Assembly (NCBI RefSeq): GCF_001571145.1
Contig: NZ_BCTF01000025.1
Span: 1-64,000, forward strand
DNA length: 64,000 nt
Direction of reading: 5' to 3'
From: Hydrogenophaga flava NBRC 102514
GTDB taxonomy: Bacteria > Pseudomonadota > Gammaproteobacteria > Burkholderiales > Burkholderiaceae_C
Shown: positions 36,185 to 46,017 of the stretch, in pieces
Position numbering within the stretch: the stretch's first letter is position 1
How the letters are laid out: the number at the start of each line of letters is the position of its first letter
Program-made: the position numbers and the translations under genes
Notes under the pieces: model-generated
The model's input: only the letters and a program-made list of their open reading frames with translations
Database searches by the model: none
Told to the model about the DNA's origin: nothing

Positions 36185-37201
36185 ATGTCCCCGTCCCGTG
36201 CCGCCGGCCACGCCGCCCAACCGCCCGATTTTTCGCCGCGCGACTTCCGCGCGACGCTGGGCATGTTCGCGACCGGCGTCACCATCGTCACCGCGCGCAA
36301 CGACCAGGGTGAGCCCGTCGGCCTGACGGCCAGCTCGTTCAATTCCGTCTCTCTGGACCCGCCGCTGGTGCTGTGGAGCCTGGGCAAGGCGGCCGGCTCG
36401 ATGGCGGTGTTCAGCAACGGCCGGCACTACGCGATCAACGTGCTCGCCGCCGACCAGCAGGCGCTGGCCGAACGTTTTGCCGCCCGCGGCGTCGACCGCT
36501 GGGCCGGCGTCGGCTTCACCGAAGGCGCGGGCGGCGCGCCGCTGCTGGAGGGCTGCGTCGCCACATTCGAGTGCTTCAACCGCAGCCAGTACACCGAGGG
36601 CGACCACGTGATCTTCGTCGGCGAGGTCGAGCGCTGCGCGCGCCGGGCCGACGCCTCGCCCCTGCTCTACCACGGTGGCCGCTTCTACACCGAACACCCG
36701 CTGCACGGCGCGCCGGCCGACGCCAGCGCACCGCAGCCGCCCGATGGCCGCTTCGTCGGCAGCTACCTGGGCTACCTGCTCGGCCAGGCCAGCCACGCGG
36801 TCTACCGCGACTTCGAAAACGCGATTGCCGCCCAGGGCCTGACCCACATCGCCTGGCGCGTGCTGGCCGTGCTGCACGACGCCGCGCTCAGCCAGCCCCA
36901 CAGCCCCCCCAACGGCCAGGGCGCCATCGCCGTCGGCCAGCTGGCGCACGACGTGCTGGCCAAACAGCCCACCGTCACCAAGCTCGTGCAGCGCATGGCC
37001 GAGGACGGCCTGCTGGAACTGCTGGCCGACCCGGCCGACCAGCGCCGCACCCTGGTGGTCGCCACCGCCGAAGGCCGGCGCATCGCCGCGGCGCTGATCG
37101 AACAGGCCCGCGCACAGGAAAGCCACCTGCTCTCGCGCTGGTCGGCGCACGAGGCGGACACGCTCAAGCGACACCTGCAAAAGCTGGCCTCCGGCCAGTA
37201 A
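36185..37201 (+). CDS. Fusion of flavin reductase domain and MarR regulator
   Basis: 338 residues. Residues about 15-175 are an FMN-binding flavin reductase domain (RATLGMFATGVTIVTARN, GLTASSFNSVSLDPPLVLWSLG, then SQYTEGDHVIFVGEVERC). Residues about 185-338 are a MarR-type winged helix domain (FVGSYLGYLLGQASHAVYRDF, the recognition region LAHDVLAKQPTVTKLVQRM, wing LLADPADQRRTLVVATAEG). A reductase would supply reduced flavin to the divergent acyl-CoA-dehydrogenase-like oxygenase, and the MarR part could control the same operon. The frame is continuous across the join. Confidence 0.88.
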   Translation: MSPSRAAGHAAQPPDFSPRDFRATLGMFATGVTIVTARNDQGEPVGLTASSFNSVSLDPPLVLWSLGKAAGSMAVFSNGRHYAINVLAADQQALAERFAARGVDRWAGVGFTEGAGGAPLLEGCVATFECFNRSQYTEGDHVIFVGEVERCARRADASPLLYHGGRFYTEHPLHGAPADASAPQPPDGRFVGSYLGYLLGQASHAVYRDFENAIAAQGLTHIAWRVLAVLHDAALSQPHSPPNGQGAIAVGQLAHDVLAKQPTVTKLVQRMAEDGLLELLADPADQRRTLVVATAEGRRIAAALIEQARAQESHLLSRWSAHEADTLKRHLQKLASGQ

Positions 37202-37253
37202 GGCGCCGCGCGCGACATGAGTCGCGCCGCGCCTGCGCTACCCTCCTGCCCCC

Positions 37254-38153
37254 ATGACCGCCGTCCAACGCAAAGACCACCTCGACACCTTCGCCATCAC
37301 CGTGCTGGTGGCCTGCTGCGCCTTCTGGGGCTTCCAGCAGATCCTGATCAAGTTCGCCGGCCGCGAGATCCCGCCGCTGTGGCAGGCCTCGGTGCGCATG
37401 GCCGGCGCCACCGCCCTGCTCTGGCTGTGGTGCCAGCTGCGCGGCGTCAAACTGTTCAACAGCGACGGTTCGCTCAAGGGTGGGCTGATCGTCGGCCTGC
37501 TGTTCGCGGCCGAGTTCTGCCTGATCTACCTTGGTCTGCAGCACACCAGCGCCTCGCGCCTGACGGTGTTCCTCTACACCAGCCCGTTCTGGGTGGCGGT
37601 GCTGCTGCCGCGCTTCGTGCCCTCGGAGAAGCTGCGCAAGATCCAGTGGATCGGCCTGGTCATCGCATTCAGCGCCGTCGGCATCGCCTTCAGCGAAGCC
37701 TTCCTGCACGGCTCGGCGCCGGGCCAGTGGAAGGGCGACGCCATGGGCCTGGCGGCTGGCATGTTCTGGGGCCTGACCACCATCGCGATCCGCACCACCA
37801 AGGTGGCCACCATCCAGGCCGAGAAATCGCTGTTCTACCAGCTGAGCGTGACCGCCACGGTCTGCCCGCTGCTGTCGCTGGCGCTGGGCGAAACCTGGTC
37901 CTTCGACTACTCGGCCCTCGCCTGGGGCTCGGTGTTCCTGCAGACCGCCGTCGGCGCGTTTGCCAGCTACCTGGCCTGGATGTGGATGCTGCGCCACTAC
38001 CCCGCGACGCAGATGTCCACCTTCACCTTCCTCACCCCACTGTTCGCGCTGGTCTTCGGCGTGGTGCTGCTGGGCGAACCACTGACGCTGCAGCTGGTGC
38101 TGGCGCTGCTGGGCGTGGCGGCGGGGATCGTGCTGGTGAGCCGCAAGGGCTGA
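37254..38153 (+). CDS. EamA/RhaT-family DMT transporter
   Basis: 299 residues, ten hydrophobic segments in two EamA repeats (about 1-140 and 160-299). WGFQQILIKFAGREIPP and SASRLTVFLYTSPFWVAVLLP are typical of drug/metabolite transporters. It starts 52 bp after the flavin reductase-MarR fusion on the same strand, so it could export or import the pathway substrate. No Shine-Dalgarno is visible; TACCCT at 37239-37244 lies 9 bases before the ATG. Confidence 0.88.
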   Translation: MTAVQRKDHLDTFAITVLVACCAFWGFQQILIKFAGREIPPLWQASVRMAGATALLWLWCQLRGVKLFNSDGSLKGGLIVGLLFAAEFCLIYLGLQHTSASRLTVFLYTSPFWVAVLLPRFVPSEKLRKIQWIGLVIAFSAVGIAFSEAFLHGSAPGQWKGDAMGLAAGMFWGLTTIAIRTTKVATIQAEKSLFYQLSVTATVCPLLSLALGETWSFDYSALAWGSVFLQTAVGAFASYLAWMWMLRHYPATQMSTFTFLTPLFALVFGVVLLGEPLTLQLVLALLGVAAGIVLVSRKG

Positions 38154-38175
38154 GCGGCCGCCCGCTTCGGCAAGG

Positions 38176-38403
38176 TCAGTGACCGCGGAAACGCGCCCAC
38201 AGCACCAGCGCCACGACCACCACCAGCGCCCCCACCCCGGTCAGCACATGACCCAGGGTGGTGGTGCACCCGAATGCGAACTCGTGGGCCACGCACCGGA
38301 TCTCATCGCCTTGCGTCATCCAGCGGTAGATCGCCATGCCTGCGATGACGCAGACCGACAGACCCACCAGGGTCAGCGTGATCACCTCCAACGGTTTTTT
38401 CAT
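38176..38403 (-). CDS. Small two-span membrane protein
   Basis: 75 residues: a hydrophobic helix (VITLTLVGLSVCVIAGMAIY), a polar loop with two cysteines (C37, C46 in RCVAHEFAFGC), and a second helix (GVGALVVVVALVLW). Its start overlaps the stop of the upstream gene (ATGA), so they are an operon pair. Function unknown. Confidence 0.68.
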   Translation of the reverse strand: MKKPLEVITLTLVGLSVCVIAGMAIYRWMTQGDEIRCVAHEFAFGCTTTLGHVLTGVGALVVVVALVLWARFRGH

Positions 38404-38765
38404 GGGTTCTCTTGGTGAGCAATGACCTGAAGCGCCTGCCGGACCGAACCCACCAGTTCAATCCACTCGGGCCTCGCCATCTCCTGGCTATCGCCACGCA
38501 TCGTTGCAGGCGTAGCCTGGCAGAAGACATCTACCGCCGTCCCAACAGAAAGAAGCGCCTGTGCCTCATTTTCTGAGTAGATCGGCGCCGGGTAGCTGTC
38601 CTTGGTGGGGTGATCTGGGCTCCAGTCGTACCACTGATTGATGGTTTCGTTCAGATCCCACGGCGGTGGATCGGATGGGTATTCAGCAACCATTTCGAGC
38701 CACTCCACAATGCGCTGCCGGACCCGCTGTTGGATAAGTTCTGAAGATTTCACGCCTTCTGACAT
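38400..38765 (-). CDS. Hypothetical acidic protein
   Basis: 121 residues from ATG 38765, which has GAGGGGG 6-12 bases upstream; an earlier GTG lacks an RBS. Soluble, acidic, tryptophan-rich N-terminal half (PPPWDLNETINQWYDWSPDH). No domain recognised. Lower G+C than surrounding genes. Coupled by ATGA to a small membrane protein, a pairing often seen for immunity-like or envelope-associated proteins, but this is speculation. Confidence 0.62.
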   Translation of the reverse strand: MSEGVKSSELIQQRVRQRIVEWLEMVAEYPSDPPPWDLNETINQWYDWSPDHPTKDSYPAPIYSENEAQALLSVGTAVDVFCQATPATMRGDSQEMARPEWIELVGSVRQALQVIAHQENP

Positions 38766-38837
38766 GGCCCCCTCAATTGATTCGCTGTTCGTCACTTGTA
38801 CAGCATAGAAGAGCTGAAGGTCACCCTTCGCACCTGT

Positions 38838-39368
38838 TCACCCGAACGCCAGATTGATCACCAGGAACAGCAGGAACCCCTGCACCGGTGGCGGGACGTC
38901 GGGTGGTACTTCGGCGCACAGCCGGCGCCGCGTGGTGAAGGCCTGAGGCTCGTGGACCAGGCCCAGCGCCTGCCCGTCCTGCTGCAGCTCGAAGCGGGTC
39001 TTGAAAAAAGTGCTGCGCCGCACCAACTCGCCACTAAAGGGCTCAGTGATGAGCAGCCGCGCGCGCCCGAAGAAGCCCTGGGGCACCACCACCTCGGCCG
39101 ATGCGAGACGGGCGCCGCCCTGCATCAGCTCGAAGCGCGTGTCGTTGTTCCAGCCGCGGCGCGTGTATTCGAACTCGATGGTGTACGCCTCACCAGACAG
39201 ACGCAGGTCGATGCTCGACCGCAGCCGCCCCGGTGCCGGGTTCTTCAGCCGCGCGTTGCGGGCTTCGGCCCAGTCGGGGAAACACAGCTCGCCGATCACG
39301 GTGCCGTCGGCCGCGGCCAGGTCGTAGGTGAAGCCGGACAGGGCCGAGCGCTGCAGGGCGATCAGCAT
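38838..39368 (-). CDS. Hypothetical beta-rich protein with C-terminal hydrophobic helix
   Basis: 176 residues from ATG 39368 (GGAG 9 bases upstream). Mostly alternating beta-strand-like segments (TYDLAAADGTVIGELCF; YTIEFEYTRRGW; RFELMQGGARLASAEV) and a hydrophobic C-terminus (GFLLFLVINLAFG) that may be a tail anchor. No domain recognised. Confidence 0.62.
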   Translation of the reverse strand: MLIALQRSALSGFTYDLAAADGTVIGELCFPDWAEARNARLKNPAPGRLRSSIDLRLSGEAYTIEFEYTRRGWNNDTRFELMQGGARLASAEVVVPQGFFGRARLLITEPFSGELVRRSTFFKTRFELQQDGQALGLVHEPQAFTTRRRLCAEVPPDVPPPVQGFLLFLVINLAFG

Positions 39369-39409
39369 GGATCGCTCCGGCAAAACTTCGAAGAAGGAAC
39401 AGGCATGGC

Positions 39410-39436
39410 GTGGGCTGGCGTTGCGAGCCAGCCCAC
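39410..39436. repeat. Perfect 10-bp stem-loop downstream of the flavin monooxygenase gene
   Basis: GTGGGCTGGC-GTTGCGA-GCCAGCCCAC. Exact arms, 7-nt loop, about 40 bp after the monooxygenase stop on the minus strand. No T-run on either side, so it is more likely a transcript-stabilising or Rho-linked structure than an intrinsic terminator. Confidence 0.55.
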
Positions 39437-39475
39437 TATAGCCACGCCTCAGGAGGTCAGGCCCTCACGGCCCGT

Positions 39476-41272
39476 TCACCGCAGGTGGTGCACCGCCGCC
39501 TGCCCGTACACCGGCGTGTCCAGACCTTCGTAGCGCGCCTTGAGCTGCAGCGACAGGAATTGCGAGTAGTGGCGGCTCTGGTGCAGGTTGCCGCCGTGGA
39601 TCCACAGCTGCTGCTGGTTGGTCGGCTTCCACATGTTGCGCAGCTCGCCCTCCCACGGCCCCGGGTCCTTGGTAGTGCTGGAGCCCAGGCCCCAGACCTT
39701 GCCGACGCGGTCGGCGACCTCGGGCGACACCAGGTCGGCCAGCCAGTGGTTCATCGAGCCGTAGCCGGTGGCGTAGACGATCAGGTCGGCCGGCAGCTCG
39801 GTGCCATCGGAGAGCGTCACGCTCTTCGGGTTGATGCGCTCAATGTTCACGCCGCTCTTGAGCTTGATGCTGCCGTTGGCCACCAGTTCGCTCGCGCCCA
39901 CGTCGATGTAGTAGCCCGAGCCGCGGCGCAGGTACTTCATGAACAGGCCCGAGCCATCGTCGCCGAAGTCGAGCAGGAAGCCCGCCTTCTCCAGCCGGCT
40001 GTAGAGGTCGGCGTCGCGCTTCTTCATCTCCTCGTACACGGGGATGTGGAAGCTGTGCATGATTTTGTAGGGCACGCTGGCGAACACCAGATCGGCCTTG
40101 TGGTGGTCGATGCCGTTCTTCACCGCCTCTTCGCTGTAGAGCCCGCCCAGCGCCAGTTCCATCAGCGAGTTCGACGGCGCGATGTGTGTGCTGCTGCGCT
40201 GGATCATGGTCACGTCCGCGCCGTGTTCCCACAGGGCCGCGCAGATGTCGTGGGCCGAGTTGTTGGAGCCGAGCACCACCGCCTTCTTGCCCGCGTACTT
40301 CTCGGGGCCGGGGTGCTTGCTGGAGTGGTGCTGGTCGCCCTCGAAGGTCTCGGCGCCCGCGATCTTCGGCACGTTGGGGTAGCCCGACACACCCAGCGCG
40401 AACACCAGCTGCTTGGGCCGCAGCGTCACCTCTTCGCCGTTGCGGTCCACCACCACGGTCCACTCGCCCTTGGCCTCGTCGTAGCTGGCCTTCTTCGCGG
40501 TGGTGGAGCCCCAGTAGTTGATCTCCATGACCTTGGTGTACATCTCCAGCCAGTCGCCCACCTTGTCCTTGGGCGCGAACACCGGCCAGTCGTCCGGGAA
40601 CGGCATGTAGGGCAGATGGTCGTACCAGACCGGGTCGTGCAGGCACAGGCTCTTGTAGCGGTTGCGCCAGCTGTCGCCGGGCCGCGGGTTCTTCTCCACC
40701 ACGATGGTCGGCACACCCAGGCGACGCAGCCGCGCGGCCAGGATGATGCCGCCCTGCCCGCCACCGATGATCACCACATAAGGCTGCTCCTCGTAACCCA
40801 GGCGCGCCTGCTCGTCCTGCCGCAGTTCGAGCCAGCTCTTGCGGCCCTTGTGCACGCCGTGTTCGGCGCCCTTGATGCGGTTGGCGCCCTTCTTCTCTTC
40901 GAAGCCCTTGAGCTCGACCATGGTGGTCAGCAGGGTCCAGGCCTTGTCACCCTTCAGGCGCAGGTGGCCGCGTCCGCGCGAGACCCGGGTGTCGAAGGTG
41001 AACCAGGCCTCGGTGACGCCGTCGGCCTCGGTGGCTTCGCCTTCGAGCTGGAAGTTCGAGGCGCCCGCGTCGGCCTGGCGCGCGGCGAGCATGTCGCGCA
41101 CCGCGTCGTGGCCTTCCTGCGTGCGGATGTTCCAGGTGAAGGACACGAGGTCGCGCCAGTAGCAGTCGGCGTCGAACAGGGGCAGCACGTTGTCGGGATT
41201 GCCGGAGGCCAGGGCGGCTCCGAAAGCGTCCAGCCAGCGCTGTGCCCGCTGGGAGGGCGTGTTTGCAGTCAT
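39476..41272 (-). CDS. NAD(P)/FAD-dependent monooxygenase with N-terminal SnoaL-like domain
   Basis: 598 residues from ATG 41272 (AGGAGAC 8 bases upstream). Residues about 1-150 form an NTF2/SnoaL-like domain (AQRWLDAFGAALASGNPDNV; DADCYWRDLVSFTW). The FAD-binding motif VVIIGGGQGGIILAARL begins near 166, followed by NPRPGDSWRNRY, and an NADPH-binding Rossmann motif VLGSNNSAHDICAALW; the C-terminal YATGYGS closes the FAD domain. This is the CzcO/YUCCA-like flavin monooxygenase family, some of which are Baeyer-Villiger or ketone oxygenases. A candidate sigma-54 promoter and an activator gene lie upstream. Confidence 0.87.
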   Translation of the reverse strand: MTANTPSQRAQRWLDAFGAALASGNPDNVLPLFDADCYWRDLVSFTWNIRTQEGHDAVRDMLAARQADAGASNFQLEGEATEADGVTEAWFTFDTRVSRGRGHLRLKGDKAWTLLTTMVELKGFEEKKGANRIKGAEHGVHKGRKSWLELRQDEQARLGYEEQPYVVIIGGGQGGIILAARLRRLGVPTIVVEKNPRPGDSWRNRYKSLCLHDPVWYDHLPYMPFPDDWPVFAPKDKVGDWLEMYTKVMEINYWGSTTAKKASYDEAKGEWTVVVDRNGEEVTLRPKQLVFALGVSGYPNVPKIAGAETFEGDQHHSSKHPGPEKYAGKKAVVLGSNNSAHDICAALWEHGADVTMIQRSSTHIAPSNSLMELALGGLYSEEAVKNGIDHHKADLVFASVPYKIMHSFHIPVYEEMKKRDADLYSRLEKAGFLLDFGDDGSGLFMKYLRRGSGYYIDVGASELVANGSIKLKSGVNIERINPKSVTLSDGTELPADLIVYATGYGSMNHWLADLVSPEVADRVGKVWGLGSSTTKDPGPWEGELRNMWKPTNQQQLWIHGGNLHQSRHYSQFLSLQLKARYEGLDTPVYGQAAVHHLR

Positions 41273-41322
41273 GGGTTGTCTCCTGTGATGCCGGCCTCGG
41301 TGCGGGCCGGTGCCTTGTGCAT

Positions 41323-41338
41323 CACAAGACGCGTGCCA
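41323..41338 (-). promoter_or_regulatory. Candidate sigma-54 promoter of the flavin monooxygenase gene
   Basis: Minus strand TGGCAC-GCGTC-TTGTG (41338-41323). The consensus is TGGCAC-N5-TTGCA; the -24 box is perfect and the -12 GC reads GT. Predicted transcript start is about 40 bp before the monooxygenase ATG, and activator half-sites lie 55-105 bp upstream. Confidence 0.6.
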
Positions 41339-41392
41339 GGCGGTCGGCGCGCGCAAGTGCTTGATCTGGCAGGGATTTGTCTGGGGTGCGGT

Positions 41393-41441
41393 GGTGTCAC
41401 ACCCCGTGCACCTGTCACCCCTTCGGAGTGACAGCTGTCAC
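41393..41441. promoter_or_regulatory. Array of TGTCAC half-sites, candidate enhancer (UAS) for the sigma-54 activator
   Basis: TGTCAC occurs at 41395-41400, 41413-41418 and 41436-41441, and the complementary GTGACA at 41428-41433. GTGACAGCTGTCAC at 41428-41441 is a perfect 14-bp palindrome. The array lies between the activator gene and the sigma-54 promoter, at a normal enhancer distance. Confidence 0.6.
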
Positions 41442-41456
41442 AGGCATCCAGCCCTT

Positions 41457-43355
<1,899 letters not shown>

Positions 43356-43555
43356 GGCGCGTCTCCGGGGTGAAGGCTGGCAGGCTTCAGAAAGCCTTGC
43401 ACCTTCGGATCAGCGCGGGGTGGTGTCAATGGAGGGTTTACCCGGGGAAATCCGGCTGCACGAAGCTTTGGCACGCGGACCGAAACCGAAGATGTGCAGT
43501 TCGGATCGCAACGGGAGGTTTTCGCAAGGCGCACCGCTCTGGCAAGCGGTAGCCA

Positions 43556-44899
43556 TCACCTCCTGATTTCGGCAACTTTCTGATCAGCGAGCCAATACAG
43601 GTGGCGGAGTGCAATATTTTTCAACTGCTCATAGGACTCCACTTCCGTTAACTTGGGATGGACTAGGAAGAAGGTCGCGGACTGAAGGTTTTCCGAAGCT
43701 CCTTTGTGCTTAAACACAGCCTCAGTTCTTACACCGGACTGAATAGATCCGTGTATACGCACCCCTCCCAGATGCCTCGAAAGCCGTGACGGCAGCTTAT
43801 TCAAAGAATGAGGCATACCCTCCTGATAAAACGATGAAGACTCCATCCTCAAAAGATCTGAATAGTACTTATCAGCAACCAACTCCGTGAGCAAATCAGA
43901 ATCATCAACGAGAATTTGCAGATCCTTTGACAGATCCTGGTAATTGCCACCAAACATCGCATTAGCCAGCTGTTCACGCTGCCTCAGAAATTTGCGCTGA
44001 AATTGATCATCCTCAACATCTTGCACAAGAGACTCACTCATACCCCTTGAAATTACCCTTGCCCAGCTTGAGATTATTTTGGCATACAGATAAAACTCTT
44101 TTCTCCAACTATTTCGCCACAAGGCCATATCTGACGGAAGAATTCTCAGCACAGGAAGCCCGATTTCTCGCAGGAGCCTGTTTTTATGGCTATCTTTAAT
44201 CACGCTTCGCCATTCGGTGTGCGTTTGACCATCAACCTCAATGCACAACACAGGTCTGTTGGGGTTCTGACCATGAATGACTACATCTATAGGTCCAAGG
44301 CGCCTTATGGACTCGTTCAGTTCATTGTTACAGGTAAGCACCCCTTCCGGCATCATTCGATAGGCCGAAACCTCGTGCAACAAAGTGTACTCATCCTGCA
44401 CTCCGATCTTAATTTGGTTAGCAACCTTACTCTCCATCACATTAATAGGGCGCCTATCCCCAGAGTAATTTCGACCAACATTCAAAATAGAAATGACCTT
44501 CTCCACAAAATCATGCGGGACTAGAAGTGGTTCGAAGGGAAGTACAGCCACACCCCATACTTGAAGAAATTCAGTAGCACCGCTTCTGTCTGACTCTTCG
44601 TCAGTGATGAATAAAATCGGCCTTACATCGGTCTTTTCTCTACCATGCGCAATTGCGAATAGCACGCTCATCTTTTTTACATCGTGCGCATGTCCAGCCG
44701 CATGCTTATCTGGGTCAAAGAATGCGGATAGCGCGCAGCCCGCAAGGACGACATGTTCATCATCGTCAAGACAGCTAACTAACCGTTTAAACACAGACCA
44801 CTGATCCTCGCTGAGAACAGGCCGGGGTGCCCAGCTACCCGGGGTGCATTCAAGCGTCAGCCTGTCAAGGAGACGATCAAGAAATTTCTCATCACTCAT
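43556..44899 (-). CDS. DUF2726-like nuclease-fold protein in an AT-rich gene
   Basis: 447 residues from ATG 44899 (GGGGG 7 bases upstream). Residues about 200-260 match a DUF2726/Vsr-like PD-(D/E)XK core: GPIDVVIHGQNPNRPVLCIEVDGQTH, followed by KDSHKNRLLREIGLPVLRI. That is an ID, an E-x-D and the K-N-x-L-L helix. The flanking 200-residue N-terminal and C-terminal parts match nothing I know. By eye this gene is about 45% G+C against roughly 65-70% around it, and it uses AT-ending codons, so recent transfer is likely. Possible nuclease; function unknown. Confidence 0.7.
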   Translation of the reverse strand: MSDEKFLDRLLDRLTLECTPGSWAPRPVLSEDQWSVFKRLVSCLDDDEHVVLAGCALSAFFDPDKHAAGHAHDVKKMSVLFAIAHGREKTDVRPILFITDEESDRSGATEFLQVWGVAVLPFEPLLVPHDFVEKVISILNVGRNYSGDRRPINVMESKVANQIKIGVQDEYTLLHEVSAYRMMPEGVLTCNNELNESIRRLGPIDVVIHGQNPNRPVLCIEVDGQTHTEWRSVIKDSHKNRLLREIGLPVLRILPSDMALWRNSWRKEFYLYAKIISSWARVISRGMSESLVQDVEDDQFQRKFLRQREQLANAMFGGNYQDLSKDLQILVDDSDLLTELVADKYYSDLLRMESSSFYQEGMPHSLNKLPSRLSRHLGGVRIHGSIQSGVRTEAVFKHKGASENLQSATFFLVHPKLTEVESYEQLKNIALRHLYWLADQKVAEIRR

Positions 44900-45034
44900 T
44901 AAAACCCCCAAATTCACCCAAATAATTAAATACTGAAATCAACAATCGCTATGTCGACCCGGAGCACATTGACTTCGTCGGATAGGCCCAAAGCAATCAG
45001 CGCCCGCGTTGCCCCACGCTGGCAGCATGGCAGT

Positions 45035-45973
45035 TCACTGCACCAGCAGCAAACCCTCATCCATCAGCCCTTGCACCACCTGCGCCTGCAGCGAATCCCG
45101 CCTGCGCTTCGAAGGCTCCCGGTTGGGACGCTCCGCCAGCCAGCGCTTGAACTCCACAAAGGTAACCGGGGAGATGGTGTGCATCACGGCCATCTTGCCG
45201 GTGGCACCGATCACCACATGTGAAAAGCGCGGCGCCTCGGTAAGGATCTTGGCCCTTTCGGCCATGACGGGCCAGAGCTCGTCTTCCGCGTCCGAGAGCT
45301 TGAAGGGGTGGGGGTCGTCGCCCTCCTGCATGCGGCGCAGGAAGTCCACCTCGAAGCCTTTGGCGTTGATGGCGGTTTCGGCTTGCAGGTCTTTGCGCAC
45401 GAAAGTAGGGTCCACCTCCTGCAGCAGCTGCAGCATGGATTTGTCCAGGCGCTTGACGTCGGCGAGGAAGCGCACACGCTGACGGGCGTCCCACAACAGG
45501 TCGACGCCCTGCGTGGCGAGCGCGCCAGCGACGATGCGAACGCCCGCCACCGCTTCGTAGGCATAGAGCGCGTGCGTGCCGACCACCGTGAAATGCGGAG
45601 CCAAGCCGCTGTCTTCCAGCTTGTTGAGCAGGTCCACCACCAGGGCGGGCACGCGCCCCGCCCTCACCGCTTTGTTGAGCCGCTGCGCGGTGGTGGCCGC
45701 CGCCTTGAGGCTGGCCAGGCGGGCCTCGGTCTCTGCCTTGCGCGCCTTGAAAGCGGTGTAGGTGGCTTCGAGCTCCGGGCTGCGGGCGCCCAGCCGCTGT
45801 TGCCGGTTGCCCCGCCCGGTTTTGATCAGGTACTCGTAGGCGCCTTCCTGCTTCCAGTACATGCCGCCTTCGACCTGGCGGGCAAGTGCTTTCACGCGGG
45901 TCAGTTCGGCGAGGATGGTCTGGGCGTCGATGACCTGCCGGGCGGCCTCGTCAGGCAGGGGGAGGTAGTTCAT
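45035..45973 (-). CDS. GSU2403-type nucleotidyltransferase-fold protein
   Basis: 312 residues. The central domain (about 125-215) has the nucleotidyltransferase-like pattern VVGTHALYAYEAVAGVRI followed by a segment TQGVDLLWDARQRVRFL, in which a D-x-L-W replaces the usual D-x-D. The N-terminal half is a charged helical region (LASLKAAATTAQRLNKAVR). Members of this family occur near restriction, abortive infection and toxin-antitoxin genes. Target unknown. It is flanked by the AT-rich nuclease gene and by the methionine aminopeptidase gene. Confidence 0.72.
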   Translation of the reverse strand: MNYLPLPDEAARQVIDAQTILAELTRVKALARQVEGGMYWKQEGAYEYLIKTGRGNRQQRLGARSPELEATYTAFKARKAETEARLASLKAAATTAQRLNKAVRAGRVPALVVDLLNKLEDSGLAPHFTVVGTHALYAYEAVAGVRIVAGALATQGVDLLWDARQRVRFLADVKRLDKSMLQLLQEVDPTFVRKDLQAETAINAKGFEVDFLRRMQEGDDPHPFKLSDAEDELWPVMAERAKILTEAPRFSHVVIGATGKMAVMHTISPVTFVEFKRWLAERPNREPSKRRRDSLQAQVVQGLMDEGLLLVQ

Positions 45974-46017
45974 TCACCTGTTGCAGAGAAAAAAAACAAT
46001 CTAACAGGTGAATTCTT

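Noticed and set aside
43465..43485. TTTGGCACGCGGACCG as a plus-strand sigma-54 promoter
   Set aside because: Has a -24-like TGGCAC but no GC at the -12 position, and no plus-strand gene follows.
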